Shown here: one piece after another, positions 1-10,620 of the stretch
Numbering within the stretch: the stretch's first letter is position 1
Layout of the letters: each line of letters begins with the position of its first letter
Assembly: GCA_003116995.1 (NCBI GenBank)
Contig: BDSL01000019.1
Coordinates: 558,001-622,000 of the forward strand
DNA length: 64,000 bases
Reading direction: 5' to 3'
Origin: Yamagishiella unicocca
Lineage: Eukaryota; Chlorophyta; Chlorophyceae; Chlamydomonadales; Volvocaceae
Notes under the pieces: generated by a model
The model's database searches: none
The model's input: the letters and a program-made list of their open reading frames with translations, nothing else
Told to the model about the DNA's origin: nothing
Made by a program: the position numbers and the translations under genes

Positions 1-1483
1 CCACGCGTAAAGCCGTGGTCGTCTAGACAGCACTACTCGCGTTCAAGTCACCAGTGGATGCAGGTCATTGTATTGGCGAGGCATACTACCGTACATGTAG
101 GAACAAAAATCGACTTGGTATGATATCGCATGCACACTTCCATGCAAACCTCTCCATTTCCTCGACCATGTACCATGACCACGTACATCGGCATATATGC
201 TGACGCGTATACACAGAGCATATCCAAGCCATAAAAATAAGCACTGCCTTACATAAGGGCTGGCTGCGGCACTAATAGTATGCCGCATGCGGACGTACGC
301 GCTGCGTTCGATCGACCTTCTGTCGCCGATAAAGCGCATTTATTGATATTTCCACAGTAGTTATATTATGAATATATACATTTGTTTCCGAGCGCTGTGT
401 ATACCACTGAAGGTAAGAGCCAACGCGTACATTCCGGCTTCGGACTTCGTGGGAAGAAGACGGATCGACGACCGCTTGCATAACGCGACCAAAACAACAA
501 CCAGGTGTTACATACTCATCATCTTGCAAGCATCTATCGAAACATTTTATTATTAAAAAACTCCTGGCCATGGGTCATGGCGCGGCTCCGTACCGCACGC
601 AATGGATACGGATTCAAAGGACCATGGATGTAAAACTGTAAACACCACACGCTTCAGTTCGTTTCATTCAAGGGTTACGCTGTACAAACGAAAGAAAATG
701 GCGGTTTGTGGCGTGAGCATCCAGCGCGCCTCCCTGTAATATACCCTATGAATGCTATCTGAAGTAGCAAAGGTATCAGAGCAATCTCACTCGTTCCCTA
801 CGTTTGTAGTACTGTAGATCGGCGGGTGCTAAAATTCGCGCAGCCTGAGAACGATGGGAAATTAGATATAGGAAGAAGTCATTTGCCAGAAGCAGCCAGT
901 TGCTCTAAGAACAGTATGAGTTGCAGGTGTCGGAATGTCGGAATTGTAACTCGTGTACTACTCATATCATGTCAACATGACGAAAGTCGCCCTGGCCACA
1001 GGATTAGCTCAGCTAACACGTTTTGCGGTATATACATATATATACAAAGCGGGCAAACCCGCAAAAAGCCATTGCCGAAGATGCGGCTGTCGAGGGACAG
1101 CTTAGTACTGCCAGTACGACTGCAATTTGCAGAAGGTTCAGTGATACTGCAGTTCCGTCCACAAAGACGGGAACCGTCTTCTTCGTGAAGCAGATGATCG
1201 TGTATATATATGTTATTTTCGGTTTTGTATGCGTGGATGGAAAGGCGTGTGGAGGATGGGATTGCGTGCTGTCCGGGACTTGACGACTGGCCTTGGTGTA
1301 CCTGCTAAGTTGTCATTCTTGTGGTGAACCCGCGCGCTGTTGTGCATACGATACCGTCAGGCTCCAACTTGTCATCTGGTCCTGGGGCCCCTAGTGCTGG
1401 CTTGACCTCTCCAGAGCAGTAGCATGCAGCGCCACCGGAAATGCCAGCATAGTAGTAACGCCAGCATTATACTCTGCAATTAG
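1..1483. other. Intergenic region, no gene seen
   Basis: Mixed-composition sequence with only short open frames (120 codons or fewer) that have neither family resemblance nor coding-type GC bias. No RNA gene or clear repeat was recognised. It probably belongs to the repeat-rich intergenic block that continues into the LINE array. Confidence 0.5.
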
Positions 1484-1810
1484 TTGCCTATGGTTGGGCC
1501 GCCAGCACCGGCCCTGTGTCCCCTCGCCTGCACCACTTCTGGAATTGCCCCCTTGCTTGCTCGTGCAATGCGAACATATGTTCGGTATGCCTGCGGGTCT
1601 ATCTTGTCGGGGGCGAGCTGTCTTGGGCGTGGCGAGCGAGGTCCCTGTGCCTTTCGGTGCCTTTCGGGGGGTCTGCTCAGGTCTGCTGGTCTTGCTGTGG
1701 TCCCCCCGCTTGGGTTAGGCCCGGCTTGCCTCTCTTAAGTCCAGGACATGGCCCCCCTTCTTGTCCTGGGTAAACCGGGCTTGAGGTCACCTAAACATTT
1801 CATTTGCTGC
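1484..1810 (-). repeat. Dispersed repeat family R, copy 1 (inverted)
   Basis: Read on the minus strand, this stretch resembles the plus-strand sequences starting near 10100 and 11455. They share a start of the form GTCCTCAAGCCCGG followed by ACCCAGGACAAGAAG, and an internal run in which CGAAAGGCAC is repeated. It therefore looks like an inverted member of the repeat family lying on the other side of the LINE array. No terminal repeats or coding capacity were recognised, so the class (SINE, non-autonomous DNA element or other) is unknown. Confidence 0.5.
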
Positions 1811-2512
1811 GTTGTGAGGTATCTTAGGTCCCCAGCCTGTATCGTGAGGCGGCGTACCAGCGTCGCGCATTCGCGCAGTTTTCTCAGCTGGCGCTGTCTC
1901 GCATGGCCCCCCGTCTGCTACCATACTTTTACAGCCAACCCAATTTGGTACCATGGACATGCTGCTATTCATCTTGCGTTGTAGGGCACTGTGAGTTGCG
2001 CTCGTGTGGCCCACCTGCTCTAAAGATTAGAACGCCCCTTTGAGGGATCCTTTAATAAGCATCTGTCAGGTGGCAATCCTGTCCGTTCGCGACTGCTATT
2101 TCCCGGTCCATTTGCGATCTTTTTGCGCGCAGCTTCCCAGCCCCCGCTGTAAATTTCGTGTACTGGGGACTTTTATTCTGCTCCCGGCCGAGCGGAAATG
2201 CGGCCGTTTCCAGCTGTTTGTCCGGCCACTACATTTCGGCATCGGCGGTAGAATGTACGGGCTCGGTGCTCGTGCAGCACGGTCCCGGCCCTCACGACAT
2301 ACGATCTCGGCTTTTTTCAGCAGGGAATGGCATGTCGAGCATCCTCCGCGATGCCTCCCGACGCTCGCTTGTAATTTTGCCATTTAGAAGTCTCTGTCCT
2401 GTAATCGGTCATTTGGCTCTGCGTTCCGTCTGTGCTGCTCGTCCGACTCGTGTACACACGCTAAAATCGGCATCGGCGGTAGTTTCGTACGGACTCGTCT
2501 GGGGAAAATCTC
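1811..2512. other. Non-coding stretch upstream of the LINE array
   Basis: No gene seen. A short duplicated segment (CATCGGCGGTAG followed by related sequence) occurs near 2240 and 2470, suggesting degraded repeat material. The last bases before 2513 lead directly into the first LINE tail. Confidence 0.4.
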
Positions 2513-2549
2513 GCTACAATGGTCTGCTTGTAATACTCGCATTCTGCTT
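2513..2549 (+). mobile_element. LINE 3' tail fragment
   Basis: A fragment of the LINE 3' terminus: TGTAA at 2529-2533 followed by the ACTCGCATTCTGCTT tail. It is identical in form to the tails ending at 3416, 6206, 9341 and 10043. It is preceded by ACAATGGTCTGCTT, a sequence that reappears as a duplicated 16-mer at 3417-3448. It is either a minimal 5'-truncated insertion or the original landing site. Confidence 0.65.
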
Positions 2550-3416
2550 AAGGCACAAGGCTCTACAGGGCCACGGCGCCCTAGGCGCCGTGGTCCTCGT
2601 CCTCTTTTTGTGGACCTCGTCATGGGGTCGCGCAACTTTCTGTCCGCTTGCGGCGCAGTCTCTGCTCTCCATCGTCTCTCGTCTTTCGCCCTCTCTGGTA
2701 CTGGCTGCTGGAGCTTGGGCGCGCTCTGGTGCTCGGCGGCGCTGGCGCCTCTGCTGATGGTCCTCGCTCCGGGCCGCGGCTCCTCCGCTCGCTACGCCTC
2801 GCGGACGGCTCCGTGCTCGTGGTCTTGCCCACGCTGAAGGCTCGGTTCTTGTGGAGGCAATGGACTCGACGGTTCGGTTCTGTGGGATGGCCATGGACCC
2901 GTTTCCGACTCGCTGTGGTGACTCTCGCCCACGTTGCAGGCTTGGTTTTGGTGGCTCGTGTTCGACACGCTTCCCTACTCGGCGCGGATCTTGATTCGTG
3001 GCCTGACTAGCGGCTTGGGCTTTTGGCCCCCCCGTTGCGCTCTCGCGTATCGCTGCAGGCTTGGTATTTGGTGGCTCGTGTTCGGCACGCTTTCCCTACT
3101 CGGCGCGGGTCTTTTTCCCGTGGCCTTTGTAGCGGCCTGGCCTTTTGGCCCTCCCGGTGTGCTCTCGCGCATCGCTGCAGGCTTGGTGTTGGTGGCTCGT
3201 GGTCGGCACGCTTTCCCTACTCGGCGAGGCTCTTTCGCACTTGTAGTCGTTTTCGGTTTCCCTGTCGGCCTCGGTCCGGCTGCCTTTTCCCGACCAGTGA
3301 GGAGTGGTTTTGACTTCGTCCGGTGATCTGTGTTGTGGCCTGGCCCATTGGGCCCGCCTGGTTGCGCTTCCGCGCTTGAGCCGCTCTGGCTCCCCTGTAA
3401 CACTCGCATTCTGCTT
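2550..3416 (+). mobile_element. Divergent LINE copy 0, 3' region only
   Basis: This segment ends in the same tail as the downstream LINE copies (TGTAA at 3396-3400, then CTCGCATTCTGCTT). Its last 150 bases align with their 3' untranslated region. No reverse transcriptase sequence is present. The interior contains three imperfect tandem units of about 120 bp beginning near 2936, 3056 and 3177, each starting GCAGGCTTGGT. A hairpin, CCACGGCGCC with its complement, lies at 2571-2593 near the 5' end. I interpret it as the 3' untranslated part of an older, diverged relative of the LINE. Confidence 0.65.
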
Positions 3417-3448
3417 GTACAATGGTCTGCTTGTACAATGGTCTGCTT
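3417..3448 (+). repeat. 16-bp direct duplication between LINE copies
   Basis: The 16-mer GTACAATGGTCTGCTT occurs twice in tandem, exactly between the tail of LINE copy 0 and the truncated 5' end of copy 1. Part of the same sequence precedes the tail fragment at 2513. It may be a target-site-related duplication or non-templated sequence formed during insertion. Confidence 0.75.
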
Positions 3449-5834
3449 GTTCCTCCTGGAATGCCTGGATGCCTTGGGTGTGGGCCCTGGCTGCCTTGCC
3501 TGGGTGCGCCGCCTGCTGCAGGGCACCCGCTCTGCCGCCCTCGTCAACGGCCACCTGTCAGGTTGGGTGCCCATCACTGCCGGCGTTCGACAGGGGTGCC
3601 CGGCTGCGCCCCTCCTCTACCTCGCTCCCGGTCAGGCCCTCCTCTCCTGGCTGCAGCACGAAGCCATCGGCATCTCCCTCGCCGATCTCCGCCTCACCGC
3701 CTCCCAGTACGCGGATGACTGCACCCCCCTCCTCCGGGATGCTGCGGATGTCCCCCGCTTCCTGGCGGCCATGGACACCTTCCACGCCGCGTCGGGCCAG
3801 CAGCTCAACCTCCGCAAAGTGAAGCTCCTGCCCCTGCCCGGTGGCCCCCGAGCCACCCCTGCCGCCGCCCCGCCCCCCGCCTGCCCCACGGCCGCCAGTG
3901 CCCCTCCCCTCCCCCCCACCCCGGTGGCCACTGCCGCCCCCCTGGCCGCCCCCGACGCCGGCCTGGCGCCCCGCCTCGCTGTCGTCCCCTCCGCCTCCAC
4001 CCTCGGCATCACCTTCACCGCGGGCGCCCCTGGACCGTACCCTGTGGACCTCGACCGGGTCTACAGCCGTCTGCAGCGTGCTGCCACCCTGCCCCTCTCT
4101 GCCTTTGGCCGCGCCTTCGCCGCCTCGGGCTATGCCCTCAGCCGTGTCCTCTACCACATGGAGTTCGTCGGCCTCCCCCCCCCTGGCCTGCGGGCGGCCC
4201 TTCAGGCCACCACCGCCGCCTTCGTCGACCGCCGCTGCACCCCCGCCGCGCATCAGGCCCGCACCAACCGTGTACCTGCCGGAGCCGGCCTGCTCTACCT
4301 CGCCCTGCCCCCCTCCGCTGGCGGCTTCGGCCTCCTCCCTCTCGAAGCCCACGTACGGGCTCGCCACGCCGTCCTGGCCGTGCGAGGCCTGGCCGGCGCG
4401 TGTGGCCTCCTGCCGTCTGCCCCCCAGTGGCCCCAGCTCCTCCTCGCCCTCCTGCGCCACGGCCACCCCGCGGCCCACCCCCTGTGCCTCCTGCCCCTCC
4501 ACGGCGACGCCCGCACCACCGCCGCCCCGCTGGTGCTCGGCCGGCCCCTCCCACGGGGCTCCCCGGCCCTCGCCCAGCTGATTACGGCGCTCGCCCATCT
4601 CCCGCCCATCACCATCCTGGACCCCACACTGGCCGCCCCGGGACCCTGGTGCTTCTCGGCGCCCCTCTGGGGCAACCCCCTCCTGGTCGATGCCACCGGC
4701 CGGGGCCTGGAGACCGACTTCCCCGACCTCGCCCAGCTGCGTGGGCTTGATACGGTGGGTGTCGCCGTCCAGTGCTACAATGCCCTGGGCCGGGTCCGGA
4801 CGGCCCTCGCTGTCGCCGCTGCCGGGGGGCCCCCCGCCATACGCTGTACCGAGTACCTGCGGCTCGACGTCCTCCGCGACGTCCTCCGCCTCTCCCCCGC
4901 CCACCCCGTCCCGGCCTCCATGCGGGATGGGGCCACGGGCCTGGCCCGCGTCGACGCCCTCGTTGGCCGCCTTCCCGCCACCTGGGCCATCGCGGCCCTC
5001 CTCGTTCTGGCGGCCCCGGGGGGTGCGGCTGCCGCCCCCCCCGCTGCGGACGCCTGGGGCCGCCTGGCCCGCTGCGTCGGCTGGCGGGTGGGCCCCGCGA
5101 CCATTCCCCTTGTCTCCCTCACCGTCAAGTCGGCTACCATCCTGCAGCTCGGCCCAGCCTTCGCTGCTCTGGCGGCTAAGCATACGGCCTTCCTTCAGGA
5201 GGCCTGGGAGGCTCCCCTTCCCCCGGCAGCCCTGGCCTCCACCCTCCGGGAATTCCAGGCCACTCTGGTGCGCCTCTGGCGTCTTCGCTGGGACAACACG
5301 CACAAGGAGCCCCTCTGGCGGCTCGCCATGAACGGGTTCCATGGCTTCCCCATGCACGCGGCCCTCCTGGCGCGGGGGTCGCCCACGACCCCCTGCCCGT
5401 GCGGAGCGTCCATGGCCACGGGCCGCCGGCGCCACCACTTCTGGGAGTGTGTGGTGGCCTTGTCATTGCGTGACGAGCTTGTGGAGGCGATGGGGGGCGC
5501 GGTTGTCCTGCTCCCGCAGCATTTGTGGCTGGGTCGGCCCCCGTTAGGGGTGCACCCGCTTGTTTGGGATGTGGTGTGCTTGGCGGCCGTCGCGGCGTTG
5601 GGTTTGGGGCTCCGCCTCCTGTTTCGGGTGCAGGCTGGGGCCCCCGGGGGGCGCATGCCGGTGGTGCGGGTGTGCGCCGCGGTGACGGCCGACTTCTGGG
5701 CCCGCCTCAGTGCGTTTGCCGAGCTGGGGCTGGCCCCCCGCGGGTGGGGGGCCATCCCGTCCGATCACCCCTTCCTCGCCGCCTCGCCCGCGGGGGAGGT
5801 GGTCTTCCCGGGCCGCCCGGGTGCCGAGGAGTGA
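3449..5834 (+). pseudogene. LINE ORF2-type reverse transcriptase, copy 1 (N-terminally truncated)
   Basis: A long open frame ending at TGA 5832-5834. It encodes the RT palm from the motif GVRQGCPAAPLLY through QYADD (codons at 3705-3719). A proline/alanine-rich linker follows, then a region with a C-x-C...H-H-x-x-C pattern (CPCGA...RRRHHFWEC, about 5392-5452) typical of the zinc-binding domain after many plant and algal LINE RTs. The RT N-terminal motifs, including the first catalytic Asp block (FLDFQKAYD, present in copy 2), are missing because of the truncation. The copy is therefore non-autonomous even though the frame is open. Confidence 0.85.
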
Positions 5835-6206
5835 CCCGACGGCTGACTCGGGTGCGATTTTCTGGGCCTTAGGCCCCCGCTCTGCTGTCTTTTGTGGGTG
5901 CTTTTGGGTTCTGGGGCTTGGGGCCCCCGTTTTGCCGGAACGCGTTCCTCGCGTCTCGCTGCTGGCTTGGTGCAGGTGGTTCGTGTTGTCTGAACGCGCT
6001 TGTTCTCCTCCCCGTGCTTTGAGTTGTGTGTGCTGCCTTCTCCGTGTCCTCGTGTTTGGCTGCCTTCGGCTTTTGCCCCCTCCCGGCCGGTGAGGGCGGG
6101 CTCTTTTGCCCAGTGACCCGTGTCGTGGTCTGGCCCATCGGGCCCGCCTGGTTGCGCTTCCGCGCTTGAGCCGTTCTGGCTCCCTTGTAATACTCGCATT
6201 CTGCTT
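3449..6206 (+). mobile_element. Non-LTR retrotransposon (LINE) copy 1, 5'-truncated
   Basis: This copy begins inside the reverse transcriptase domain and runs through the C-terminal region, the stop codon and a 3' untranslated region of about 370 bp. It ends at TGTAA (6186-6190) plus a 16-base tail. It is joined without a poly(A) run to copy 2. It is nearly identical to copy 2 over their shared length, so it is young, but it differs from copies 2 and 3 at several 3' positions. Copies 2 and 3 therefore look more closely related to each other. Confidence 0.9.
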
Positions 6207-8969
6207 GTACGCCCCGACCCTTGCCCCCGTCCTCGCCGCCGTCTTCACTGCCTTTGCCGCCACCGACCGTGCACCCGCCGGCTTCCTGGACGGGGTCATC
6301 ACCTCCTTCTTCAAGGACCAGGACCCCACCCTCCCCGCCAACTACCGCCCCATCACCCTCTTGGACACCGACTACCGGACCCTGGCCCGGGTCCTGGCCC
6401 GCCGCCTTCTCCCCGTCCTCGGGGATACGATCGACCCAGTGCAGACGGCCTTCCTGCAGCACCGGCGCATCTCGGACTCCGTCCTGCTCCTCCAACTCCT
6501 CCCCGCCCTCCTCCGCGCGGAGTCTCGCTCCTGTACGGTGGTGTTCCTGGACTTCCAGAAGGCCTATGACACGGTGGACCGCGCCTTCCTCCTGGAATGC
6601 CTGGATGCCTTGGGTGTGGGCCCTGGCTGCCTTGCCTGGGTGCGACGCCTGCTGCAGGGCACCCGCTCTGCCGCCCTCGTCAACGGCCACCTGTCAGGTT
6701 GGGTGCCCATCACTGCCGGCGTTCGACAGGGGTGCCCGGCTGCGCCCCTCCTCTACCTCGCTCCCAGTCAGGCCCTCCTCTCCTGGCTGCAGCACGAAGC
6801 CATCGGCATCTCCCTCGCCGATCTCCGCCTCACCGCCTCCCAGTACGCGGATGACTGCACCCCCCTCCTCCGGGATGCTGCGGATGTCCCCCGCTTCCTG
6901 GCGGCCATGGACACCTTCCACGCCGCGTCGGGCCAGCAGCTCAACCTCCGCAAAGTGAAGCTCCTGCCCCTGCCCGGTGGCCCCCGAGCCATCCCTGCCG
7001 CCGCCCCGCCCCCCGCCTGCCCCACGGCCGCCAGTGCCCCTCCCCTCCCCCCCACCCCGGTGGCCACTGCCGCCCCCCTGGCCGCCCCCGACGCCGGCCT
7101 GGCGCCCCGCCTCGCTGTCGTCCCCTCCGCCTCCACCCTCGGCATCACCTTCACCGCGGGCGCCCCTGGACCGTACCCTGTGGACCTCGACCGGGTCTAC
7201 AGCCGTCTGCAGCGTGCTGCCACCCTGCCCCTCTCTGCCTTCGGCCGCGCCTTCGCCGCCTCGGGCTATGCCCTCAGCCGTGTCCTCTACCACATGGAGT
7301 TCGTCGGCCTCCCCCCCCTGGCCTGCGGGCGGCCCTTCAGGCCACCACCGCCGCCTTCGTCGACCGCCGCTGCACCCCCGCCGCGCATCAGGCCCGCACC
7401 AACCGTGTACCTGCCGGAGCCGGCCTGCTCTACCTCGCCCTGCCCCCCTCCGCGGGCGGCTTCGGCCTCCTCCCTCTCGAAGCCCACGTACGGGCTCGCC
7501 ACGCCGTCCTGGCCGTGCGAGGCCTGGCCGGCGCGTGTGGCCTCCTGCCGTCTGCCCCCCAGTGGCCCCAGCTCCTCCTCGCCCTCCTGCGCCACGGCCA
7601 CCCCGCGGCCCACCCCCTGTGCCTCCTGCCCCTCCACGGCGACGCCCGCACCACCGCCGCCCCGCTGGTGCTCGGCCGGCCCCTCCCACGGGGCTCCCCG
7701 GCCCTCGCCCAGCTGATTACGGCGCTCGCCCATCTCCCGCCCATCACCATCCTGGACCCCACACTGGCCGCCCCGGGACCCTGGTGCTTCTCGGCGCCCC
7801 TCTGGGGCAACCCCCTCCTGGTCGATGCCACCGGCCGGGGCCTGGAGGCCGACTTCCCCGACCTCGCCCAGCTGCGTGGGCTTGATACGGTGGGTGTCGC
7901 CGTCCAGTGCTACAATGCCCTGGGCCGGGTCCGGACGGCCCTCGCTGTCGCCGCTGCCGGGGGGCCCCCCGCCATACGCTGTACCGAGTACCTGCGGCTC
8001 GACGTCCTCCGCGACGTCCTCCGCCTCTCCCCCGCCCACCCCGTCCCGGCCTCCATGCGGGATGGGGCCACGGGCCTAGCCCGCGTCGACGCCCTCGTTG
8101 GCCGCCTTCCCGCCACCTGGGCCATCGCGGCCCTCCTCGTTCTGGCGGCCCCGGGGGGTGCGGCTGCCGCCCCCCCCGCTGCGGACGCCTGGGGCCGCAT
8201 GGCCCGCTGTGTCGGCTGGCGGGTGGGCCCCGCGGCCATTCCCCTTGTCTCCCTCACCGTCAAGTCGGCTACCATCCTGCAGCTCGGCCCAGCCTTCGCT
8301 GCTCTGGCGGCTAAGCATACGGCCTTCCTTCAGGAGGCCTGGGAGGCTCCCCTTCCCCCGGCAGCCCTGGCCTCCACCCTCCGGGAATTTCAGGCCACTC
8401 TGGTGCGCCTCTGGCGTCTTCGCTGGGACAACACGCACAAGGAGCCCCTCTGGCGGCTCGCCATGAACGGGTTCCATGGCTTCCCCATGCACGCGGCCCT
8501 CCTGGCGCGGGGGTCGCCCACGACCCCCTGCCCGTGCGGAGCGCCCATGGCCACGGGCCGCCGGCGCCACCACTTCTGGGAGTGTGTGGTGGCCTTGTCA
8601 TTGCGTGACGAGCTTGTGGAGGCGATGGGGGGCGCGGTTGTCCTGCTCCCGCAGCATTTGTGGCTGGGTCGGCCCCCGTTGGGGGTGCACCCGCTTGTTT
8701 GGGATGTGGTGTGCTTGGCGGCCGTCGCGGCGTTGGGTTTGGGGCTCCGCCTCCTGTTTCGGGTGCAGGCTGGGGCCCCCGGGGGGCGCATGCCGGTGGT
8801 GCGGGTGTGCGCCGCGGTGACGGCCGACTTCTGGGCCCGCCTCAGTGCGTTTGCCGAGCTGGGGCTGGCCCCCCGCGGGTGGGGGGCCATCCCGTCCGAT
8901 CACCCCTTCCTCGCCGCCTCGCCCGCGGGGGAGGTGGTCTTCCCGGGCCGCCCGGGTGCCGAGGAGTGA
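6207..8969 (+). pseudogene. LINE reverse transcriptase, copy 2 (frameshifted)
   Basis: The frame carries RT block PANYRPITLL, the first catalytic block FLDFQKAYDTVDR (about 6545-6583), GVRQGCP and QYADD (6841-6855). This is the order of a non-LTR RT of the L1-like type. A run of nine C present in copy 1 (4175-4183) is eight C here (7311-7318). That shifts the frame, and the original frame resumes only as a separate open segment that includes the CPCGA...HHFWEC zinc-like motif and ends at 8969. It is a pseudogene by truncation and frameshift, unless the C-run difference is a sequencing error. Confidence 0.85.
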
Positions 8970-9341
8970 CCCGACGGCTGACTCGGGTGCGATTTTCTGG
9001 GCCTTAGGCCCCCGCTCTGCTGTCTTTTGTGGGTGCTTTTGGGTTCTGGGGCTTGGGGCCCCCGTTTTGCCGGAACGCGTTCCTCGCGTCTCGCTGCTGG
9101 CTTGGTGCAGGTGGTTCGTGTTGTCTGGACGCGCTTGTTCTCCTCCCCGTGCTTTGAGTTGTGTGTGCTGCCTTCTCCGTGTCCTCGTGTTTGGCTGCCT
9201 TCGGCTTTTGCCCCCTCCCGGCCGGTGAGGGCGGGCTCTTTTGCCCAGTGACCCGTGTCGTGGTCTGGCCCATCGGGCCCGCCTGGTTGCGCTTCCGCGC
9301 TTGAGCCGTTCTGGCTCCCTTGTAATACTCGCATTCTGCTT
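6207..9341 (+). mobile_element. LINE copy 2, longest copy, 5'-truncated
   Basis: This is the longest copy in the array. It starts directly after the tail of copy 1 and still lacks any ORF1, endonuclease and 5' untranslated region. It ends with TGTAA at 9321-9325 and the common tail. Its 3' part matches copy 3 more closely than copy 1. Confidence 0.9.
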
Positions 9342-10043
9342 GTCCTGCTCCCGCAGCATTTGTGGCTGGGTCGGCCCCCGTTGGGGGTGCACCCGCTTGT
9401 TTGGGATGTGGTGTGCTTGGCGGCCGTCGCGGCGTTGGGTTTGGGGCTCCGCCTCCTGTTTCGGGTGCAGGCTGGGGCCCCCGGGGGGCGCATGCCGGTG
9501 GTGCGGGTGTGCGCCGCGGTGACGGCCGACTTCTGGGCCCGCCTCAGTGCGTTTGCCGAGCTGGGGCTGGCCCCCCGCGGGTGGGGGGCCATCCCGTCCG
9601 ATCACCCCTTCCTCGCCGCCTCGCCCGCGGGGGAGGTGGTCTTCCCGGGCCGCCCGGGTGCCGAGGAGTGACCCGACGGCTGACTCGGGTGCGATTTTCT
9701 GGGCCTTAGGCCCCCGCTCTGCTGTCTTTTGTGGGTGCTTTTGGGTTCTGGGGCTTGGGGCCCCCGTTTTGCCGGAACGCGTTCCTCGCGTCTCGCTGCT
9801 GGCTTGGTGCAGGTGGTTCGTGTTGTCTGGACGCGCTTGTTCTCCTCCCCGTGCTTTGAGTTGTGTGTGCTGCCTTCTCCGTGTCCTCGTGTTTGGCTGC
9901 CTTCGGCTTTTGCCCCCTCCCGGCCGGTGAGGGCGGGCTCTTTTGCCCAGTGACCCGTGTCGTGGTCTGGCCCATCGGGCCCGCCTGGTTGCGCTTCCGC
10001 GCTTGAGCCGTTCTGGCTCCCTTGTAATACTCGCATTCTGCTT
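9342..10043 (+). mobile_element. LINE copy 3, short 3' fragment
   Basis: This copy starts in the last part of the ORF (the segment after the zinc-like motif), contains the same stop codon (9669-9671) and 3' untranslated region, and ends at TGTAA (10023-10027) plus tail. A microhomology of about 8 bases (TTGTCCTG) overlaps its junction with the tail of copy 2. It is the terminal member of the array; the downstream flank is AT-rich and unrelated. Confidence 0.9.
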
Positions 10044-10049
10044 AAACAA

Positions 10050-10102
10050 TTGTAACTTCATAATACTATCAAATAGTTATTGATAGTAGTAAGAAGTTAC
10101 AA
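10050..10102. repeat. Imperfect inverted repeat, 23-bp arms
   Basis: The arms at 10050-10072 and 10080-10102 are reverse complements apart from two mismatches, separated by 7 bases. The structure begins a few bases after the LINE array ends. Its right arm leads into copy 2 of repeat family R. It could be the terminus of a small DNA element or a hairpin belonging to the R repeat. Confidence 0.7.
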
Positions 10103-10620
10103 TGTCCTCAAGCCCGGGTGTACCCAAGACAAGAAGAGGGACCCATTCCGAGCCTCATCATGCCTTGAAGGGCACATGGAAAGCCTCGAAAGGCATCGAA
10201 AGGCATAGAGACGCAGGGCAAACCCAGGACAAGCCGGGAGGTCCATTCCGAGACCTCACCGGACGACGAGCCAGAGCTAGCAGTCAGCTGCGAGCTGATG
10301 CCCCAAAAGGCACATGGAGATACAGGAAATCCCGCAGCGTGCAAGCTGCCCAAGAGGGCGGGGCCCCGACAGAAAAGAACCACCCTGGCATTGCCTGGCA
10401 GGACCCCGGCACCCCAAGGCCCGCCGCCGGAAAAACGCCGGGACCAGCAAGCAGCTCAGCCGACAGGCTGGGGACGGAAACCCCCGGCGGCGGCCCATGG
10501 CACCAGCCACCCGAGGAAAAGACGGCCCACCCCAAAATGCCGGCCAGCAAAGGGAACTTCAGCACGACGAGCAGTCCCAACAAGCCATGGGATAGATAAC
10601 TGGGAAAACGCTAAGGTCAA
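10103..10620 (+). repeat. Dispersed repeat family R, copy 2
   Basis: This copy begins with a GTCCTCAAGCCCGGGTGTACCC-type start and contains AAAGCCTCGAAAGGCA repeats shared with the copy at 11455. A 165-codon open frame (10102-10599) crosses it, but its basic, low-complexity composition and lack of family resemblance argue against a real protein. A third related start (TTTACAGCGTCCGCAAGCCCGG) occurs near 10636. Confidence 0.5.

Noticed and set aside
3558..5438. 626-codon open frame antisense to LINE copy 1
   Set aside because: Glycine/arginine-rich mirror of the highly GC-biased RT frame, repeated antisense to copy 2; no family features.
10102..10599. 165-codon ATG-initiated open frame
   Set aside because: Coincides with a dispersed repeat, has low-complexity basic composition, and is not maintained in the related copy at 11455.
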